Below are positions 1 through 14,494 of a DNA stretch of 64,000 nt, piece by piece. A program made the translations under genes and the position numbers. This DNA is from Spisula solida. Lineage: Eukaryota; Mollusca; Bivalvia; Venerida; Mactridae. Position 1 is the first letter of the stretch, and every line of letters starts with the position of its first letter. Below the pieces are notes generated by a model that was not told the origin of the DNA, made no database searches, and saw nothing but the letters and a program-made list of their open reading frames with translations. The DNA lies in NCBI GenBank assembly GCA_947247005.1, contig OX365948.1, positions 52,807,401 through 52,871,400 of the forward strand. The letters run 5' to 3'.

Positions 1-3000
1 GACAGATTTCAACAAAACTTGGCACGACTTATAAGTACTAAGCCTAGCTGTGCATGCCGTTGGGTCCAATGGCAGGATAATGTGACTGGGCCGTCCCCAT
101 ATGACTAAAATACTGTTGACATTCATATCAGCATTCAACAATATGCGTTTTTTTTTTGTTACAACGATACAAATTGCTAATAAAACATCAAAGTTTGAAA
201 TAATTAATTGACTTGACATTCAACGGCGAAAGAACACCGAATCGTTTACTCGAAAGATCAAAAATCAAACATTTTACAAAATGTCAATATCTTGTTAATT
301 TCCAATGCACATGTATCACGAACGCGAACGAGCTATTATTCATACTGCACGTGCTGTTGTTCTTTATGACACAAAGAGATTAATGCAAGTTCATCAACAC
401 CGGCGTAACTCACATGAGTACGTTACGCTCGAGCGCTTGATGCGTTTAACAGCCCCTAATTGAGTTTTCAATTATCAAGCCACGACTGACCGATCAAACA
501 AGCTTGCTAGCTGCCGTCTGCTGTTGGTTTCACTAACAGAGCTAATTTACCGTGAAGACGTAACGAGGACGTAGCGTGACTGAATTGACACTTCTAAGAC
601 CACTGAAGACGAGGCAGAAAATAACGTATAATCTTTCGAAACAATTGTGTATTTGAAAAGAGAAGAGATATTTAAATGCAAGATGCTCGTTTCAACATGA
701 GGGACTTTACTTGAGTACTTTCCGTTGACCTAAAAAGGGGCCAACATAGGTTTTATGTTAAAAAGATCAAATATCATATTATATAGGGTATTCTTTGCAA
801 AGATCTTGCGCTGAAAAACATAGTACTACATCAACCAATTCACTAGCCTCATCCTGAGTGGTCAGCAGCATATAATTGATAAATACTTGGAAACTAACTG
901 ATGTTATTTCCGCTGTTTTAATTCAAGTTTTAAGTGTTTCTGAAAAGACGTAGTATCAGTGTGGTAAGTCGCTTAATTGTGGTGACATGTTTAGGCCTAC
1001 ATCAAAGCTGCGTACTTCCGGAAAAACAGGAAGTCATGTACAACATATATAATACTTATACATGTATATACATCTTAATATTCAACTTAACTTAAGTAAG
1101 TATAACTATGGGCATTAGAATAATAAATTAAGGGTTGGTCAACAAGTGCAACAGTATACACGGGGTTCCCCCTCTGTCAAACGATAATGTCTATGCGAGT
1201 CGTACCAAGAATAGGATGTCTGTCGAATGTCTCTTGAAGACTCACCAAGCATTGGCTGCCTATCGAGTGTCTATGGGAGTAACGCAGAAGCATTGGATGC
1301 ATACCGAGTGTCTATGGGAAAAAAATTGAATGTCTGTTAAGTGAACACTTTGGCATCAAATTGTGAATGATAAAGACGGGGCCCTGTGGCATTATGTCTC
1401 CAAACCCACCTAGTTACCTAGCCCTTTGTAATACTGCGTCTATAACCCACATAATGTACACTGAGCTATTTGACCAGCGTATAAAACATGTACGACTATA
1501 TTGCAAATTGACAGATATACTGTATACGCATATCGATCAACGCAGATCGAATCACAATAAATAATAGATTACAGTATGTCACTCAAGTGTCTGACATAAA
1601 CTTTGTGTATAAGTGTGTTTTGTGTCTAAACCTAACAAAACCATTCAGTCATGTTGGGGTTTCTACGCCGCCAATTCACTTTAAAAAACACGGATGAACC
1701 ACACACAAGAGTGGCGGCATTAATGAAAGCATATCATGTACATGTAACTTAGTTCCTGTATAGAATGGCACTGGCTCATTATTTAAATTAAACTTTGGTG
1801 CCGTGAATCCACGATTCCCGGATAGCCCACAATAAGCGTAATCATAATGTCTATTACATTCGATCGAAATAAATGAGATTATTTAACGAAATTAGTATGT
1901 CAACTCATAGGAACTTGTGTGATAATGGGGAACGCAAGAATTACGACTCCAGTTGACGTGAAGCCGGTAATTCTCACATAAAAGATGTCTTTGGTCTTTA
2001 TGATTCGGTTCTTATCTTCATGAATCATACAAGATGTGCTCACGAGGGTATACGCTATTTCACATTCACTGCAATTCACGGGTTATGTAAATCTAGAAGT
2101 GTGCTGCCAGACAGTAGGGACGCATAATATTGCAATTTATACGACATTTTATATGGAAGTCATAGGACAACTTCTACTAAAAGTTACGTCTATCAAATTT
2201 GTATGAAATCACCATCACAACAACAGGGGTATCACCTCCCCATATCAACACGACACGTATATATGATGGTTGTTGTTTAGAGGTTATTGTTGTGGAGAGT
2301 AGAGCTACGCCTAAGTCATACAACATTAAGTTTATTGTTTAGTAAAATCGCGATTGTGACGTTAGTTAATTTGTCATAGACTCATTGATCGTGACCGTAG
2401 ACATTTAGGAAAGGTGCATGGTGATTTGTATGACAGAGAAGTCTGCAAATCAAGTGCGGTTTCTAAAGAAGTAAATGTAACTCATTTGGACTCAAACTAC
2501 GTATTTAACGCGTACGTATCCACAAACGAAAGGGGAAATATAAAGTGACATTGAAAGGAGCGTGTGTCAAAGTAGGGGCCCTCGAGCACGTGTATATATT
2601 GAATATTACCCCAGGTAAGGTATACCGAATGTCACATTATGTTCATTCGTTCGAAAATTTAAAAGTATGGACATAAGATTATGTCACTATCTTGATGGGA
2701 GTGTAATCTGACATAACACCAAAATCAGGGGCCTTGAGATATTTATCCAGCGAAGATTTATTCAGATTTGAGCTCCAAGTAAAACTAGATATCGGAAAGA
2801 AAAATAAACAAGGCCCTTAATAAATCTAGGGTGAATACCCCGTGTTACATTGTACGATCAAATATCTATCCTACTTGAATCATTGTGGTCAACTTTTATA
2901 AAACCTTTGTGCTGATACAAAGCGACAGGGCATGAAAATCTGTACCAAAGTATAAACAGTATTACCATCATAAATAAGTTTGCCAATAAATTTAATTGAC

Positions 3001-4025
3001 GAATGTCTTGATTATGGACGAATATGATTTAACAATGAAAATCAGGCTATCAAAGTTGTTGTAGAGAAGATAGGAAATAATTCACTGATTTCCCAGTCTG
3101 GTTTAATCATTGAAAATACGAATGACGAACAGACGTGCTTAAGAACTGCTTAAACTTGAAACAATAATTACTGAACTACCGATCGATATTTTCCAATAAA
3201 GTTAAAACGCTTAAGTGGTTTATTATGGCAAACCAAGTGTGGTCGGGAAAAAATATGCGTCTTAAGCAACTTTAGGCCATAGAATTAAATGCAATGGTTA
3301 GGCATAGGAAGTCGAGACCGAATAAAAATACACCCTAGGACGTTTTGTAATCAACTAATAATTAAAGAATAAGTCACTGCATGTTTTAGTAAGATAAAGG
3401 AATAACTTAATTTCCGTTTTCATAGAACTTTCATTTTTCTTCTTTGTTTGGAAAAAAAACGAGAAAAGGGATCAGTGGGTTAATTGTTGAAATTAACAAC
3501 ATTCACAGAAATACGAACACGTGGGGTTTCCGCAATTTTCACGAGCTTCCGACACCGTTCAGGTCCCCTAACGGGGTTCATGAAACCCAATAATCACACA
3601 CTAGTTCAACAAAGATACTCCGGAGAGATTTTAGGGACCATGAATTTCCACCAAACGTCCGTCAATTTAATTAAACCAAATCCCAATAATGACTTAAAAA
3701 GGATTTTTTTTTCGAATTGCCGTCTGCTCGAAATGTTCAAGCAAATGGGAGGAGATCAGACATCACATATAGGTTAAAGTATCACAATTCTTCTTTTCAG
3801 TTTTCTTTGGGCAACATTTCAGAAGACGTATTAGCTGTGTTATGGTTGTATAATTGCATCACTGTGAAGATGGGGTGATAAATCGAGTCGCAGACGACAT
3901 TTTCATTTATCGTAACGTAATAAGATCAAGACACATTAGACAATATGTCCAGACAGAACGAAGCCTCTGTATTGTGTAATAGATACATGTACCTCAAATG
4001 TGAAGTATATATCAGCTGTTTATAT
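1..4025. other. Intergenic, no gene recognised
   Basis: Both strands were read; only short chance frames occur and none resembles a known protein. CpG dinucleotides are frequent compared with 15-40 kb. A degenerate repeat of about 41 bp (three partial copies built on AGCATTGG and GAGTGTCTATGGGA) lies at about 1180-1340. Confidence 0.5.
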
Positions 4026-4252
4026 ACGAGGGGTGTTTCAAAAGTTTGCTGACTTTTGTTGTAAACATGTACATACGAGGGGCATACGAGGGGTGTTCCA
4101 AAAGTTTACTGACTTTTGTTGTAAATCATGAAGTATATACATGTACATACGAGGGGTATTCCAAAAGTTTACTGACTTTTGTTGTAAATCATGAAGTATA
4201 TACATGTACATACGAGGGGTGTTCCAAAAGTTCGCTGACTTTTGTTGTAACG
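4026..4252 (+). repeat. Four tandem copies of a unit headed TACGAGGGGTGTTCCAAAAG
   Basis: Units of about 65 bp start near 4026, 4089, 4149 and 4211. The head resembles the terminal repeat of mariner-type elements, suggesting amplified element ends. A small extra head (TACGAGGGGCA) sits between units 1 and 2. The 84-codon frame across it is an artefact of the repetition. Confidence 0.75.
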
Positions 4253-4450
4253 AGTCGCATACTAGTATATAAATATTACGTCAGTATATATATCAAGTAA
4301 ATATAATGTCCATGTATGAACAGTATAATATATCAGACACAAAGTCGTTTATTTAGCATGGCACTTTAGATCAACATCATGAACTAAGACATATCAACTA
4401 ATTAATGCAAATGCAAAGGATTAATTCCGCTTATGACAAATTCACCAGAG

Positions 4451-4643
4451 ACAATGCTGTACAGTTACACCTCACATAAAGACCACCTCGATAATAAGAC
4501 CACCTCAAAATTAAGACCACATATTTCAAGTCCATTTCCAATATTTTTGTCTGTTCATTTAACCTCAAAATTAAGACCAACTCAATAATGGGACCAATTT
4601 TCAAGTATTCTTAGGGTGGACTTATTATTGAGATTGTACTGTT
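4451..4643. mobile_element. Small TIR element with internal 'aaattaagaccac' repeats
   Basis: The left end (ACAGTTACACCTCA) and right end (inverse of ATTGAGATTGTACTGT) form imperfect inverted repeats. Between them are four or more copies of a CCTCAAAATTAAGACCA-type motif. No coding capacity. Confidence 0.6.
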
Positions 4644-7600
4644 ATATACACATAGTATAATAAAGAAACAAGTGCCTACCTTTCCTAAAAGTTTCCCTCG
4701 TAGATATGTTGTATCGGTGAGACAGTCATATATGATACAGTTAGGATCGAAATTTGAAATGTTAACCCCTTTCGAATCCCTTCTTCTCAAAGGGGACACA
4801 GCAGATAGCCTGGACTCCTTCATAGCTATATGTGGATAGTTGAACGCGCTAGGACCTGTGGTCACTTTATGAGGCAAAACATCAACCGACATATTCAATA
4901 ATGTCAGACATTCATATTAAACCAATTTGACAATATTTCAGAAAAAGTTTTCTTTTATATTAAACGAATCATACACTCCAATAGCCAACGTCAAACTAAT
5001 TGAACAAACGTCCACACTTAAAACTTCAGTTCATATACTCCCCTGGCGAATTATTAATAAAACTATATTCACTCCAACTTGTTTAATGAAATGTCCCTTA
5101 TTGATATTTAAGAAATATTCCACATAATATTAATAACGTCTATTTCCCACGGTGTTTAAACGTCGAATGTAGACCGACCACTTATCTCGAATCTCTCGAT
5201 GTGTATAATATGTTAACATAAAGCTGTAGTTTATTACAACAATGTATACGGCCTAAGAAACAGTATAGCGTAGATTAATCATATTTAATCCATATAATAA
5301 TTCGTAGTTAAAATATTTAAACACCTTCTCAAAAGAATAATAATTGTCGACTTAATGCTTAATGTCACACCTGTATAACGTACAGGTATTATACATGCGA
5401 ACACTCTGACAATCAGCTGAGTACTGAAAATAGATACACTACCGAGTGATGTCATCGCGAGACCACGGAAATTCCCTGCGCATTCGTCCGTGTATCGTTT
5501 CGACCCAGTGATATTGAGCGACGTTTTGTACACAAAGAAAAACGGGTTTCTCGGGTCGGTTTATTCTGTTGTTGATATTATTAAACCCTCACGGCTGCTA
5601 GACCGTGTTACACTTGTCAGATACGTATTTTGATAAAGTTTTTATTACACACATATGTAATAACGATACGTCGGAAAATATAACAAACTTTCGGTGTAGG
5701 AAATAAGACAGATGGGAATTTGTATGCTTGTTTAATGTCTATGTCAAACATAAATAAAACAAGGAATACGCAGTTGCATTATCTACGAACTTAGAATTGT
5801 CAGGGAGCGACATTTCCAAGATAATATATTTTTCGCCCAGAACGAAAGACAAAATTTAATGCTCTGGTGATTTACAACTATAAGTTATAAAAATGTCACT
5901 GATCTTGGAAAATACGTCAGTTATTTTTTACAATTGCACAGAGAAAAATTATTTCATTATGTCATGCTTATTTCAAACATCGTTGGACTGTCTCGTATAC
6001 AGTTCTAAGCCTTCCTCGCAAGAGGGAGGGGACACCCGAACCATCCCGATGATCATCCTGTGATCGGGACCGCGCGACGCGCCTGGAAACCAAAAACACA
6101 CAGGGGGTATTCAATATGCAAATGTACCCACCAGCTAGCTATAGAAAATGGCAGGTTTTTAAACGACACCTTTGAAATATAATCTTTTATTTAGTGTAAC
6201 TAGACGAACTGCAAAAACCCTAAATGTTATAATGTCTGGCTCATCAGTGAGCATTTGAGTAAGCACAGTAAGTTATCTATTATCTCTGGTACAACCTCTC
6301 CAGGGGTGGTATTATTCAATATGAGAGAATATGGAGAATAAGGATAGCCAATCATATCGCCTATTACTGACCAAACGTTTAATATGGTGTGATCTGATTG
6401 GTTGTCCGTATCCTTAAGTCAAGTAAGATCAACATTGAATACATCCGTTTGTATCTTCTGGAGGAATAACTTCGTTATAACAAAACCTTCAAATTTACCC
6501 TCAGTCAATAAGACTCAGTATTTACTATAAAGTTACCTTTGTAAGGCAACAACCTCTAAGTAACGGCCAATACTTGCAGCTCCCTAAGGGTGTAGCTGCA
6601 CAAAAGTTGTACTGTATTTCAAAGTACCTTGACACCATTTTATTTGCATAAAGTACGTCTTTTTCACACATAATTATTCAATTTAAATTTGATTTATTGA
6701 TGAAAACATATGATAATTGAAATACTGTCATACTGATTGGCATCTATTGTATATACCCAATTATCAGTCGCGACAAAAAACTATAAACTATGAAAACTAT
6801 GTGTCATACTTATATTAGAAAAGTATAATGGGCAAGAAATATTTCGATATATAATTATCACTTAGGAGTTTTTATCAATAGATAAACATTAAATTGCGTG
6901 AAATAATTGTATATTTGTCTAGCTCGCGTCCTATCTCGCACATTGACAATACTGATAGCGGCAACAATTCTTGTAGGGCGATGACACGATGATTGCTAGA
7001 TTGCCGCTGTTTTGTTTGACCTAGTTGTTGTTGCCCCTTGCTACGCGACCTGTTTAGGGGACAGGAAGGGATTAAATCCCTTAAATCTACGTTAAGTAGT
7101 AATTTCCTGGCATTGATTGAAAGCTCTAGGATATAATGAGTAAATGAAGAACTGCTCAACTCTTGTTTTCATCGTTATCTTTACTAAGACCCTGACTCGA
7201 TGGATTACCGACATGTAGCTCATCAGAAATTGACGTTACGCTAGTTTCGAGACCGCCCGTCTTATTGTTTGTCGAATATGTTTGTCGAAAGCTTTAATCA
7301 AGCGAATTCGATTGACCCCGTGCTAAAATGTATTTATGTATGAACATGTGCAAAACAACATAGTCGACCTATTGGCTTATATCCCGTGACCCCCAACTTT
7401 TGACGTTAAGGGATGTCGTTATCTACCATCAAACTTAAATTACGCAATTGATACCGAGCCTTATTGTACAGTTGTATATTGGAATCTGAGACTTACACGG
7501 AGAATAAGTTTAGTACATGTTCGAATCCCACTTTAGGTCCAAACTGTTTATTTCCAAACAACGCTAATTGTGCCATGTGGCGGCCGAAAAAAGTCGACGC

Positions 7601-8020
7601 CGTTCACTTTATTATTTCCATGTGCATTTATATATTGCAAAATGCATTTTTTTCGAGTGTGTCTCCCCTTTTGATGTAACGTGCAACCTATTGATACTGA
7701 TCCGTGATGACCTCAGATGCACCGTGATTTAATTCACAAAGCACCCAGCACTCAGTATTCAAGTTGGACTCTAAACTATCTAAACTCAGACTGAAAACAG
7801 TCAGATGACGGTGAGTACTACGTACTACATAAAGAAACAACACTGATCGAAATGAAGGATTACTTAATATAACTCGTTTATTCAGACCAGTCATAACATA
7901 AAATAACATTGCAATTTAATGTATGTATGTGTATGTAGCTTAATGGAACAGAGCTCTGTTGCTATTTTCTGCCTTTATATCCGAGTAAAATGTTTAGGAA
8001 ATATGATTATATACGTATTA
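4644..8020. other. Intergenic, no gene recognised
   Basis: No protein-like frame on either strand. At 6295-6450 there is an imperfect inverted repeat around 'gtattattcaatat', probably another old non-autonomous element. Confidence 0.45.
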
Positions 8021-8310
8021 TGCACCAGTCAATAATTTGCCCGCCGGGGAGGGGGGGGGGGGGGGGGCTTGCGACCCAGGGGGAATTAGACATTTTCGAT
8101 TTTTTGATGTCGAAATCCCCACCATGGAGACACTGCTAACTGTCTAAATCCTCACCGTGGGACATAGTTTTTCATCCGGGTAATAAAAACACGTACAAAA
8201 ATGAATAAAAGTATCGCTGTCGTATTTCGAGGTGTCGAAATTCCCGGACCAAAGTCTATTTCCCGGGACTTAATACAGGCGGGAATTTGATAACCTTATC
8301 GACTGGTGCA
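8021..8310. mobile_element. TIR element with a 17-bp poly-G tract
   Basis: The ends are inverted copies of TGCACCAGTC(A/G)ATAA followed by AAATT-CCCGCC. The G run is at 8051-8067. The flanks read TTA on both sides, a possible short target duplication. Non-coding. Confidence 0.7.
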
Positions 8311-8974
8311 TTACTATTACATTGTTATTACTTCATACGATAAACTTTGAACTTTGTATACAAGTGGCATAGGTTCTAAATAAACGAAGCTGGTATAAAA
8401 ATAAACCTACCACAAATCACCAAGCTTGTGTTTTTACTGTCGATAGACATAATTATAACTCTAGTACAAGCGACTTAGCAGCATGTTAACATACGTGGGA
8501 AACATATAAAATGTATTTTATCTGGGGAAAATATAAACCCATTGCGTCACACTTTAAAATAAAGGATCAGACTCCCGTTTCGAGAATTTGATGGGTTTTT
8601 TTGTACAAAATTTTATGATTTTACCCAAGAGATAAAACCTACCGGATCGGAAACCCAAGAAAAACTTATTAATGTCAAGGAAGCACGATAATTGATGAGT
8701 TTATCAGGTTTGGAGTCACCTATCGTATCAACCAACAGCTGTTATATAAACCTTTGAACATATTTTATCATTTCCTATCACAATTTGGCAGATTCACTTC
8801 TAGTTATCTCTGTTCGATATTTTATAATGGTAAAATGTTGATTGAAAAGCACAATTTTAGTAGCGCTTATCAGTAAAACAAGTCAATGAAGTGTTGTTAT
8901 CATTATATAATATTTTGTTTCTTTACATCATACCAGTGTACCATACTCTTACTGATGTACATATATGTGCTAAG

Positions 8975-9245
8975 AGCAAAGGTGGGGATGGGTGGCGTCC
9001 CCCCCCCCCCCCCCCAGTGCCGAAGTAGAGATACTTTGTTTTTTATTCTAGGTGAAAAACAATGAATACGCGTTTTTTTGTACTCGCTTCGCTTGCAAAA
9101 TAACTTCTAGGGCATGCTCCTTAAAGAAACAATCCTGTTTTTTTTCTACCTCTCTTCGCTCGCTCAATTTTCCTAGGAAGAGGGGGGGGGGGTCAATATT
9201 TACGCCCTCTTACACAGAATCCCGAAACCGCCCCTGGAGAGTATA
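8975..9245. repeat. C/G-run repeat with 'TCGCTTCGCT' motifs, copy 1
   Basis: It begins with a 17-bp C run (8999-9015) and ends with a 10-bp G run (9182-9191) and 'ccgcccctgga'. Internal 'actcgcttcgcttgc' and 'tcttcgctcgctc' recur in the copy at 58080-58720, which defines a shared family. Non-coding. Confidence 0.6.
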
Positions 9246-9905
9246 ACTAAACTTAAAATATGTGATTTAAGGACACGCTTGCCTATTGGAGCACAATGAG
9301 AACTCCGGCATTAGCCTCTATTTTTACACTTTGGTCCATTCTTAAAACAACATCCATTCTGATACAAACCAGACAGATTCAGTGGCAACGAGAACCAAAA
9401 AAACTTCACATAGTTCACTTTTATTCCCATTTTCTTCATGTATAATTAAGTAGCCATGATTCTGGGACACAGTGTGACGTATTGCATTAAATGAGAACGC
9501 ACAGTACGACAGGTTTTTGTAGACAGAACAAGAATCGTGACAGAATATAATCAGGCTAGATTGTGTAAAACAGTCAGAAGTCAAACCTCTTTTTAGTGAG
9601 TGGTGCCCAAATGCCGTACGTATTTTTATTTATCACTTTTAAAATGATGATTTTACCGAGTATGCATAAAGAACTGTTCAGTTGGCACCCCGACTTCTAA
9701 ACATGAACATAGGGATGCGTTCATTCAAATGAAATCCGACTGTACGAGGTTATTCTAAACGTATTAATTATTATTTTCACATACTAGTAGCAAACAACCA
9801 ATGATTATTTTAGTCATTAAAGTCGCACGCACAGGCTTTTAATTGATTCTACGGAGGCTACCTAGTTGCCTCCTCCTGGCTAGCACAACTAGCAGATAGC
9901 TAACC

Positions 9906-10925
9906 CTTACAAATTCTAACAACTAATTCTGAAACAACCCTTACAAATACGCTGAATACATGACAACTAATTCTGGAGCAACCCTTATTAATACGCTAAA
10001 CACTTGACAACTAACTCTGGAACAGCCCTTACAAACATGCTGAACACATGACAACTAATTCTGGAACAACCCTTACACATACGCTGAACACATGACAACT
10101 AACTCTGGAACAACCCTTACACATACGCTGAACACATTGCAACTAATTCTGGAACAACCCTTACAAACATGCTGAACACATGACAACTAATTCTGAAACA
10201 ACCCTTACAAACATGCTGAACACATGACAACTAATTCTGGAACAACCCTTACACACATGCTGAACACATGACATCTAATTCTGGAACAACCCTTACAAAC
10301 ATGCTGAACACATGACAACTAATTCTGGAACAACCCTTACAAACATGCTGAACACATGACAACTGATTATGGAACAACACTTACAAATTCGCTGAACATC
10401 TATCAATTAGTTCTGGAACAACCCTTACCAATGCGCTAAACATCTATCAATTAGTTCTGAAACAACCCTTACCAATACGCTAAACATCTATCAATTAGTT
10501 CTGAAACAACCCTTACCAATACGATGAACATCTATCAATTAGTTCTGAAACAACCCTTACCAATACGATGAACATCTATCAATTAGTTCTGAAACAACCC
10601 TTACCAATACGCTAAACATCTATCAATTAGTTCTGAAACAACCCTTACCAATACGATGAACATCTATCAATTAGTTCTGAAACAACCCTTATCAATACGA
10701 TGAACATCTATCAATTAGTTCTGAAACAACCCTTACCAATACGCTAAACATCTATCAATTAGTCCTGAAACAACCCTTACCAATACGATGAACATCTATC
10801 AATTAGTTCTGAAACAACCCTTACCAATACGATGAACATTTATCAATTAGTTCTGAAACAACCCTTATCAGTACGATAAACATCTATTAATTAGTTCTGA
10901 AACAACCCCTACAAATAAGATGGGC
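9906..10925 (+). repeat. 44-bp satellite, about 23 copies in two subfamily blocks
   Basis: The unit core is GGAACAACCCTTAC. Copies from about 9906 to 10380 have 'acatgctgaacacatgacaact'; copies from about 10380 to 10925 have 'atacgctaaacatctatcaatt'. The switch happens once. The first few units are more divergent, as expected at an array edge. Confidence 0.95.
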
Positions 10926-13171
10926 ACCTAACAACCACGATGTCTCAACAAACTAAGCAATCTATGATCGAACCAAGAGCATCTACCATTCTCGTTATGG
11001 ACACTCAAAGTACTTGATCCCGCTCTACTAGTACCCACAATGTAGCTCGAACCTATACTGAATGAGCTTAGCAATGCGAAGTACGAAAGTATTGTGCCAC
11101 TATCGCTCCCACCCCCTCAAAAGTTGCGCAAATAAGTAGTATCAAAGTTAACACATCACACCACGCTAGTAATCGGTTAATGTGGACTAAACACTGATCG
11201 ACTATACATGTATATGTACGGGGTGACTTTTATGAAGATAAAGAGATAATATAATATATAATTAATAAAATGAACACATTTATATCTTACGTAACTGCAA
11301 ACTACAATTAAATGTTACTAATTTTAGGACGAAAATCACCGAGCAATAGACATGTGAGCGAAGCGCAATGTGCATTGAAATACAGTTTGCCTGGAACAAA
11401 AAATCTAGAAGTTTTATTCGCTCTTAAGGACTAGAACAAAACGATTTTTGTCTAGACAGAATTTTTTATTGCACATAACATCGGTAAATGTTCGTCATAA
11501 CTCGCACATTTAGCAACAAACCGCGGTACCATCTGTTATACTAGATTTCAAGTAGGCCTATCATCTCCCAAACAACACCGTGCTTGATTTGAGGTAAACT
11601 TTCCCACAGACGAGCCTAACCCCGGAGTCGATGTAGACGACTCGACATGTATCATATTTTCATAGAACGGAAATTATTTAGAAATGTGAGAATGTAGAAA
11701 ATGAGCGTATATCTATCTTGTTGACATGGATACTCTCTCTACAAACAGGAGTTACAGTGAGAGGGACATATCCCAAAGTATAATGTCTTCCTTATGTAAC
11801 CGAATGACTGGTACGACTACAATACTGTGCTCACATATTTGTGGTTGTTTCTAGTATATGTATATCAATCAAACATTGTTAAATATCTTACTTTTCGAAT
11901 TGAAATAGCAATGTACGTACCGAGACTGCATTGGCATTTAAAAAGTGTTTTACTGAGTGATGAAGCAGCAATTTCCATATTTAAAACAGCATGTATTGTG
12001 TAAAACTACTGTCAAAATGCCATTACGTGTAATTGAGGATACTTTGATGGTTGCCACATTCCTGTTGACCAAAGTTTGGCTCTTCGTGAATATAATTCTT
12101 CGTGTTTCATCCATAGAGACTCGATTGTGTTACATAACTGGGGCCCTGAGATATTCATATGTTTTGCGTTCGACTGAGGCAGTCGTGAGTGCATAACCAT
12201 TCGGGTTTTCCTCGCTAATTGGCCAATGACCGCTGGCTTCGTGGAAAGAGACAGTTCTAAAGGAATCCGGGCGCGCTGCCATAGCTCTTTCCGAATAGAC
12301 TCCATGGTTCATTAACGTTCCCGAGTATAGCACCGGTACACGTATATTCATATTATAGTTGGAATATCCTACTTTTAGTTACACAACTTGACAGGACATT
12401 TTATTTACATATAATTAATTACGTTTATCGTTCCCGGTATGTACACCTAAAGTTAACGAAAGGTACCTGGTCTTCCTTCACAGTTCAGTATGATCATTCA
12501 TTTATATGTTTTTCCTACTCATTGCCTGCAATAAAATGTATTACGTCGTACTTATTACATGTAGACAGGAGTATCCCACAGGTAACTGTATCAATCAACA
12601 AAAACAAAACATGTTTTTACTCTAAATCAATGATACAGTTACCTGTGGAGTATCCATGATGTCAGACGGGTCAGATAGAGGGGTCAATGAAAATGACTAC
12701 TCATTCAAGTCTATACACGTAAACCATGGTACATGTATCAACATGTTTATATTCTTCCGGTATGAATATCGTTTGTGTTTCATCACAACTTTTGTTCACG
12801 TTTATTTTAAACCAATTGTCCATTTTCATGATATAAATAGGACTCATCTCATCCCAATACCTTAATGACTTGCCCCAGGCTTTTTGTTTGACACCTGATG
12901 AGCGTATATTTAAAACGCTTACGAAATTCACTACAACAGTTCACACAGACGTATTGGACAAACTTTCTACAATTTTCTTTCATTTTCTGATGACTTAATT
13001 CATTACAATACATTGTACTATTTCAAACTAACTCGATAATGCGCACACAATGGCGATACTGATACAAAGAAACTAAGTTAAGTCAGCTAGTCAAGTGATT
13101 TAAGACCAAAATATGAAAAGTACGTTCAATATAAAAATACAGAGAAGGATGATGAGCGGACTCAGGAACCA
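10926..13171. other. Intergenic; one hairpin and one unassigned coding-like patch
   Basis: At 12012-12351 two minus-strand frames (97 and 73 codons) and one plus-strand frame overlap in non-repetitive DNA; none matches a family I know. An inverted repeat with an 18-bp exact core (CCACAGGTAACTGTATCA) lies at 12577-12648. Nothing else recognised. Confidence 0.4.
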
Positions 13172-14020
13172 GATTGACACAGGATCCCAGGTTGACACAG
13201 GATCCCAGGTTGACACAGGAGCATAGGTTGACATATGATCATAGGTTGACACAGGACCCAAGGTTGACACATGACCCTAGGTTGACACATGATCCCAGGT
13301 TGACACAGGATCCCAGGTTGACACAGGGTCCCAGGTTGACACAGGATCTTAGGTTGACACATGATCTTAGGTTGACACAGGATCTTAGGTTTACACAGGA
13401 TCCCAGATCGACACAGGATCCCAGCTTGACACAGGAGCCCAGGTTGACACAGGATCTTAGGTTGACACATGATCCCAGGTTGACACATGATCCCAGGTTG
13501 ACACAGGATCTTAGGTTGACACTGGATCCCAGGTTGACACTGGATCCCAGGTTGACACATGATCCTAGGTTGATACAGGACCACCAGGTTGACACATGAT
13601 CCCAGGTTGACACATACTTTCCCAGGTTGACACATACGATCCCAGGTTGACACATACGATCCCAGGTTGATAGAAGATCACATTTTGACACAGGACCCTA
13701 TGTTGACACAGGACCCCAGGTTGACACAGGACCCCAGGGTTGACACAGGACCCCAGGGTTGACACAGGACCCCAGGTTGACACAGGACCCAAGGTTGATA
13801 CAGGACCCCAGGATGATACAAGATCCCAGGTTGACTTAAGATCCCAGGATGATACATCTTCCTAGGTTTAGACAAGATTCCCGGATCATGCAGAATCCCA
13901 TGGTGGTGCAGGATCCCAGGTTGACACAGGATTCCATGGTGGCACTGGACCCCAGGTTGAGACAGAATCCCAGGCTGACACAGGATCCCGGGTTGATATT
14001 GGATCCCAGGTGATACAGGT
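13172..14020. repeat. 18-bp minisatellite, about 47 copies
   Basis: The consensus unit is GGATCCCAGGTTGACACA. Variants replace GGATCCC with GATCTTA, GACCCCA or similar. Because 18 is a multiple of three, open frames appear on both strands (TQDPRL on plus, CQPGIL and CVNLGS on minus). I treat them as by-products, not genes. Disorder increases after about 13600. Confidence 0.95.
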
Positions 14021-14494
14021 TGTAAACACATAGACTTTACTTACCTTCATGATTCATACAAGTACATGAAATTGAAGAATAAATTACGCGTATATACAAC
14101 AAAGTAACAATGAAGACAATTTGGGATCTCCGTTAGACAATGGTTGATTTGTAAGCACAGGTGACTTGTATTTGTGTTACATACTCATCTTACGGGGAAA
14201 TCATTCGTGTAGTATATCAGATGTTATCAGATACAGCATCTACTACAATATAAAAATGTATGCACCTTTAATGTTACCAGATCCAGTCAACTTCCGTCAC
14301 GTCATCGTTGGTAAACCAAGTCTAACATGCACAAACTTCTGCATGATTTCATTACGTCTGTCTCTGTTACATCTCCATGTCATTCATGTACCGTAAAACA
14401 GTTATATTTTGGGGATATTTCGCTGGCTTAGATGTTGAGCATGTGCTTTATTTGCCAATCAGCTTCTGTGGAAATATTGCAGGCAAATGAGTGC

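Noticed and set aside
13162..13691. Long open frames of 141-163 codons on both strands as proteins
   Set aside because: They are translations of an 18-bp tandem repeat; both strands are equally open and no promoter, splice or domain evidence exists.
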